Source: Deltaproteobacteria bacterium (GTDB taxonomy: Bacteria; Desulfobacterota; Syntrophia; Syntrophales; UBA2210). Taken from it: 7,556 nucleotides of DNA. Under the pieces are notes generated by a model, which was not told the origin of the DNA, ran no database searches, and saw only the letters and a program-made list of their open reading frames with translations. A program made the position numbers and the translations under genes. The stretch covers positions 1 through 7,556 of the forward strand of contig DSBH01000130.1 of the NCBI GenBank assembly GCA_011056825.1, in the 5' to 3' direction. Shown here piece by piece: positions 6,906 to 7,556 of the stretch. The first letter of the stretch is position 1; every line of letters begins with the position of its first letter.

Positions 6906-7556
6906 TTCTCTGCGTGCCCTGGGGTGGCTCCTGTCGTATACATCAAGCAGTTTCGCCACGCCGAGGGAGGTATATTTCTGCGTCGTGGAAAGGCTCTCGT
7001 GCCCCAGCAGTTCCTGTATGGACCGCATGTCCGCTCCCGCGTCCAACAGATGCGTCGCGAAGCTGTGACGCAACGAATGGGGGCTTATCTTCTTCCCTAT
7101 GCCGGCATTTCTCACGTATTTGTCAACAATCCGCGCAACTGTCCGCGTAGTAAGCCGTCCTCCCGAACCGTTGACGAACAGAGGCCCCTTTTCGTTCCGC
7201 CCGTCGGGAAAGCGCTTCCCGAGATACCGAATCAACGCCTCTTCTGCGGGCCTTCCCAGCGGTACGATTCTTTCCTTGTTTCCCTTGCCCCTGATCTTTA
7301 CGAGCGACGACGCCAGGTGGACATCCTCCACATTAAGAGCTGCCAGTTCCCCCACCCGAATACCGGACGAGTAGAGAACCTCCAGGATCGCCCGGTCCCG
7401 GCAGCCGGCCTCGTCGTCTTCGAATCGTTGATCGAGCAGGCCGAAGGCTTCATCAACGGACAGAAACGAAGGAAGATACTTGTCCCTTTTCGGCGTCTGG
7501 ATCACCTGGGCGGGATTCACGGCTACCGTGCCTTCGCGCATGAGATACTTGAAAAA
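6900..7556 (-). CDS. xerC: Tyrosine recombinase XerC (5' end outside window)
   Basis: XerC acts with a partner recombinase at dif to resolve chromosome dimers at division. The frame stays open to base 7556, encoding FFKYLMREG at the edge, so the methionine at 7541 is internal. There are 218 residues here, against about 295-300 in the family, so roughly 80 residues of the N-terminal SAM-like DNA-binding domain are missing. In the visible fragment the whole catalytic set is present: R67 (SGIRVGEL), K91 (RGKGNKERIVPL), H160 and R163 (PHSLRHSFATHLL), H186 (LLGHESLSTTQ) and the nucleophile Y195 (QKYTSLG). The ending LLDVYDRSHPRA is characteristic of XerC rather than XerD. Its place directly before hslVU also suits XerC (compare codV-clpQ-clpY in Bacillus). 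A phage integrase is unlikely because the neighbours are all housekeeping genes and no attachment site is visible. Confidence 0.95.
   Translation of the reverse strand, partial: FFKYLMREGTVAVNPAQVIQTPKRDKYLPSFLSVDEAFGLLDQRFEDDEAGCRDRAILEVLYSSGIRVGELAALNVEDVHLASSLVKIRGKGNKERIVPLGRPAEEALIRYLGKRFPDGRNEKGPLFVNGSGGRLTTRTVARIVDKYVRNAGIGKKISPHSLRHSFATHLLDAGADMRSIQELLGHESLSTTQKYTSLGVAKLLDVYDRSHPRARRER

Noticed and set aside
7539..7541. ATG at 7541 as the start of the recombinase
   Set aside because: The frame stays open upstream and FFKYL just before it matches the XerC family, so the gene continues past the window edge and this methionine is internal.
6900..7556. Tyrosine recombinase as a sign of a phage or integrative element
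   Set aside because: The C-terminal signature is XerC-like, the neighbours are housekeeping genes, and there is no tRNA, attachment repeat or cargo gene nearby.

Overview
The window holds eight protein-coding genes, all on the minus strand and read from right to left, with almost no spare DNA. In transcription order they are xerC (5' end outside the window), hslV, hslU, argB, argD, argF, argG and argH (3' end outside the window). The moderately GC-rich sequence, the good Shine-Dalgarno sites and above all the order xerC-hslV-hslU-argB-argD-argF-argG-argH suggest a deltaproteobacterium in the broad sense (Desulfobacterota, Geobacter- or Syntrophobacter-like). That placement rests on remembered synteny and protein style, not on a search. 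No genus can be named.

Right part (about 4813-7556): a XerC-type tyrosine recombinase, which resolves chromosome dimers, runs into the two-component HslVU protease. HslV is the threonine-protease chamber and HslU is the AAA+ unfoldase. xerC and hslV are nearly fused: the xerC stop codon lies inside the hslV Shine-Dalgarno site. hslV and hslU are separated by 153 bases, the longest non-coding stretch here, which contains three imperfect copies of an 11-12-base GC-rich unit.

Left part (1-4783): five genes of arginine biosynthesis. ArgB phosphorylates N-acetylglutamate. ArgD transaminates the semialdehyde that ArgC (not here) would make. ArgF carbamoylates ornithine released by ArgJ or ArgE (not here). 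ArgG and ArgH then convert citrulline to arginine through argininosuccinate. argD-argF and argF-argG share 4-base start/stop overlaps, so they are probably translationally coupled. The ArgB C-terminus resembles arginine-inhibited N-acetylglutamate kinases, so feedback on the enzyme is the likely control; no ARG-box operator was seen.

Every gene looks intact apart from the two cut by the window edges, and the catalytic motifs are present. There is no sign of mobile DNA, CRISPR, tRNA, rRNA or a new system. No gap between genes exceeds 153 bases. The points worth a second look are small: the hslV-hslU intergenic repeats, start-site choices for argB and hslV, a weak hairpin before argH, and the linkage of protease and arginine genes on one strand.
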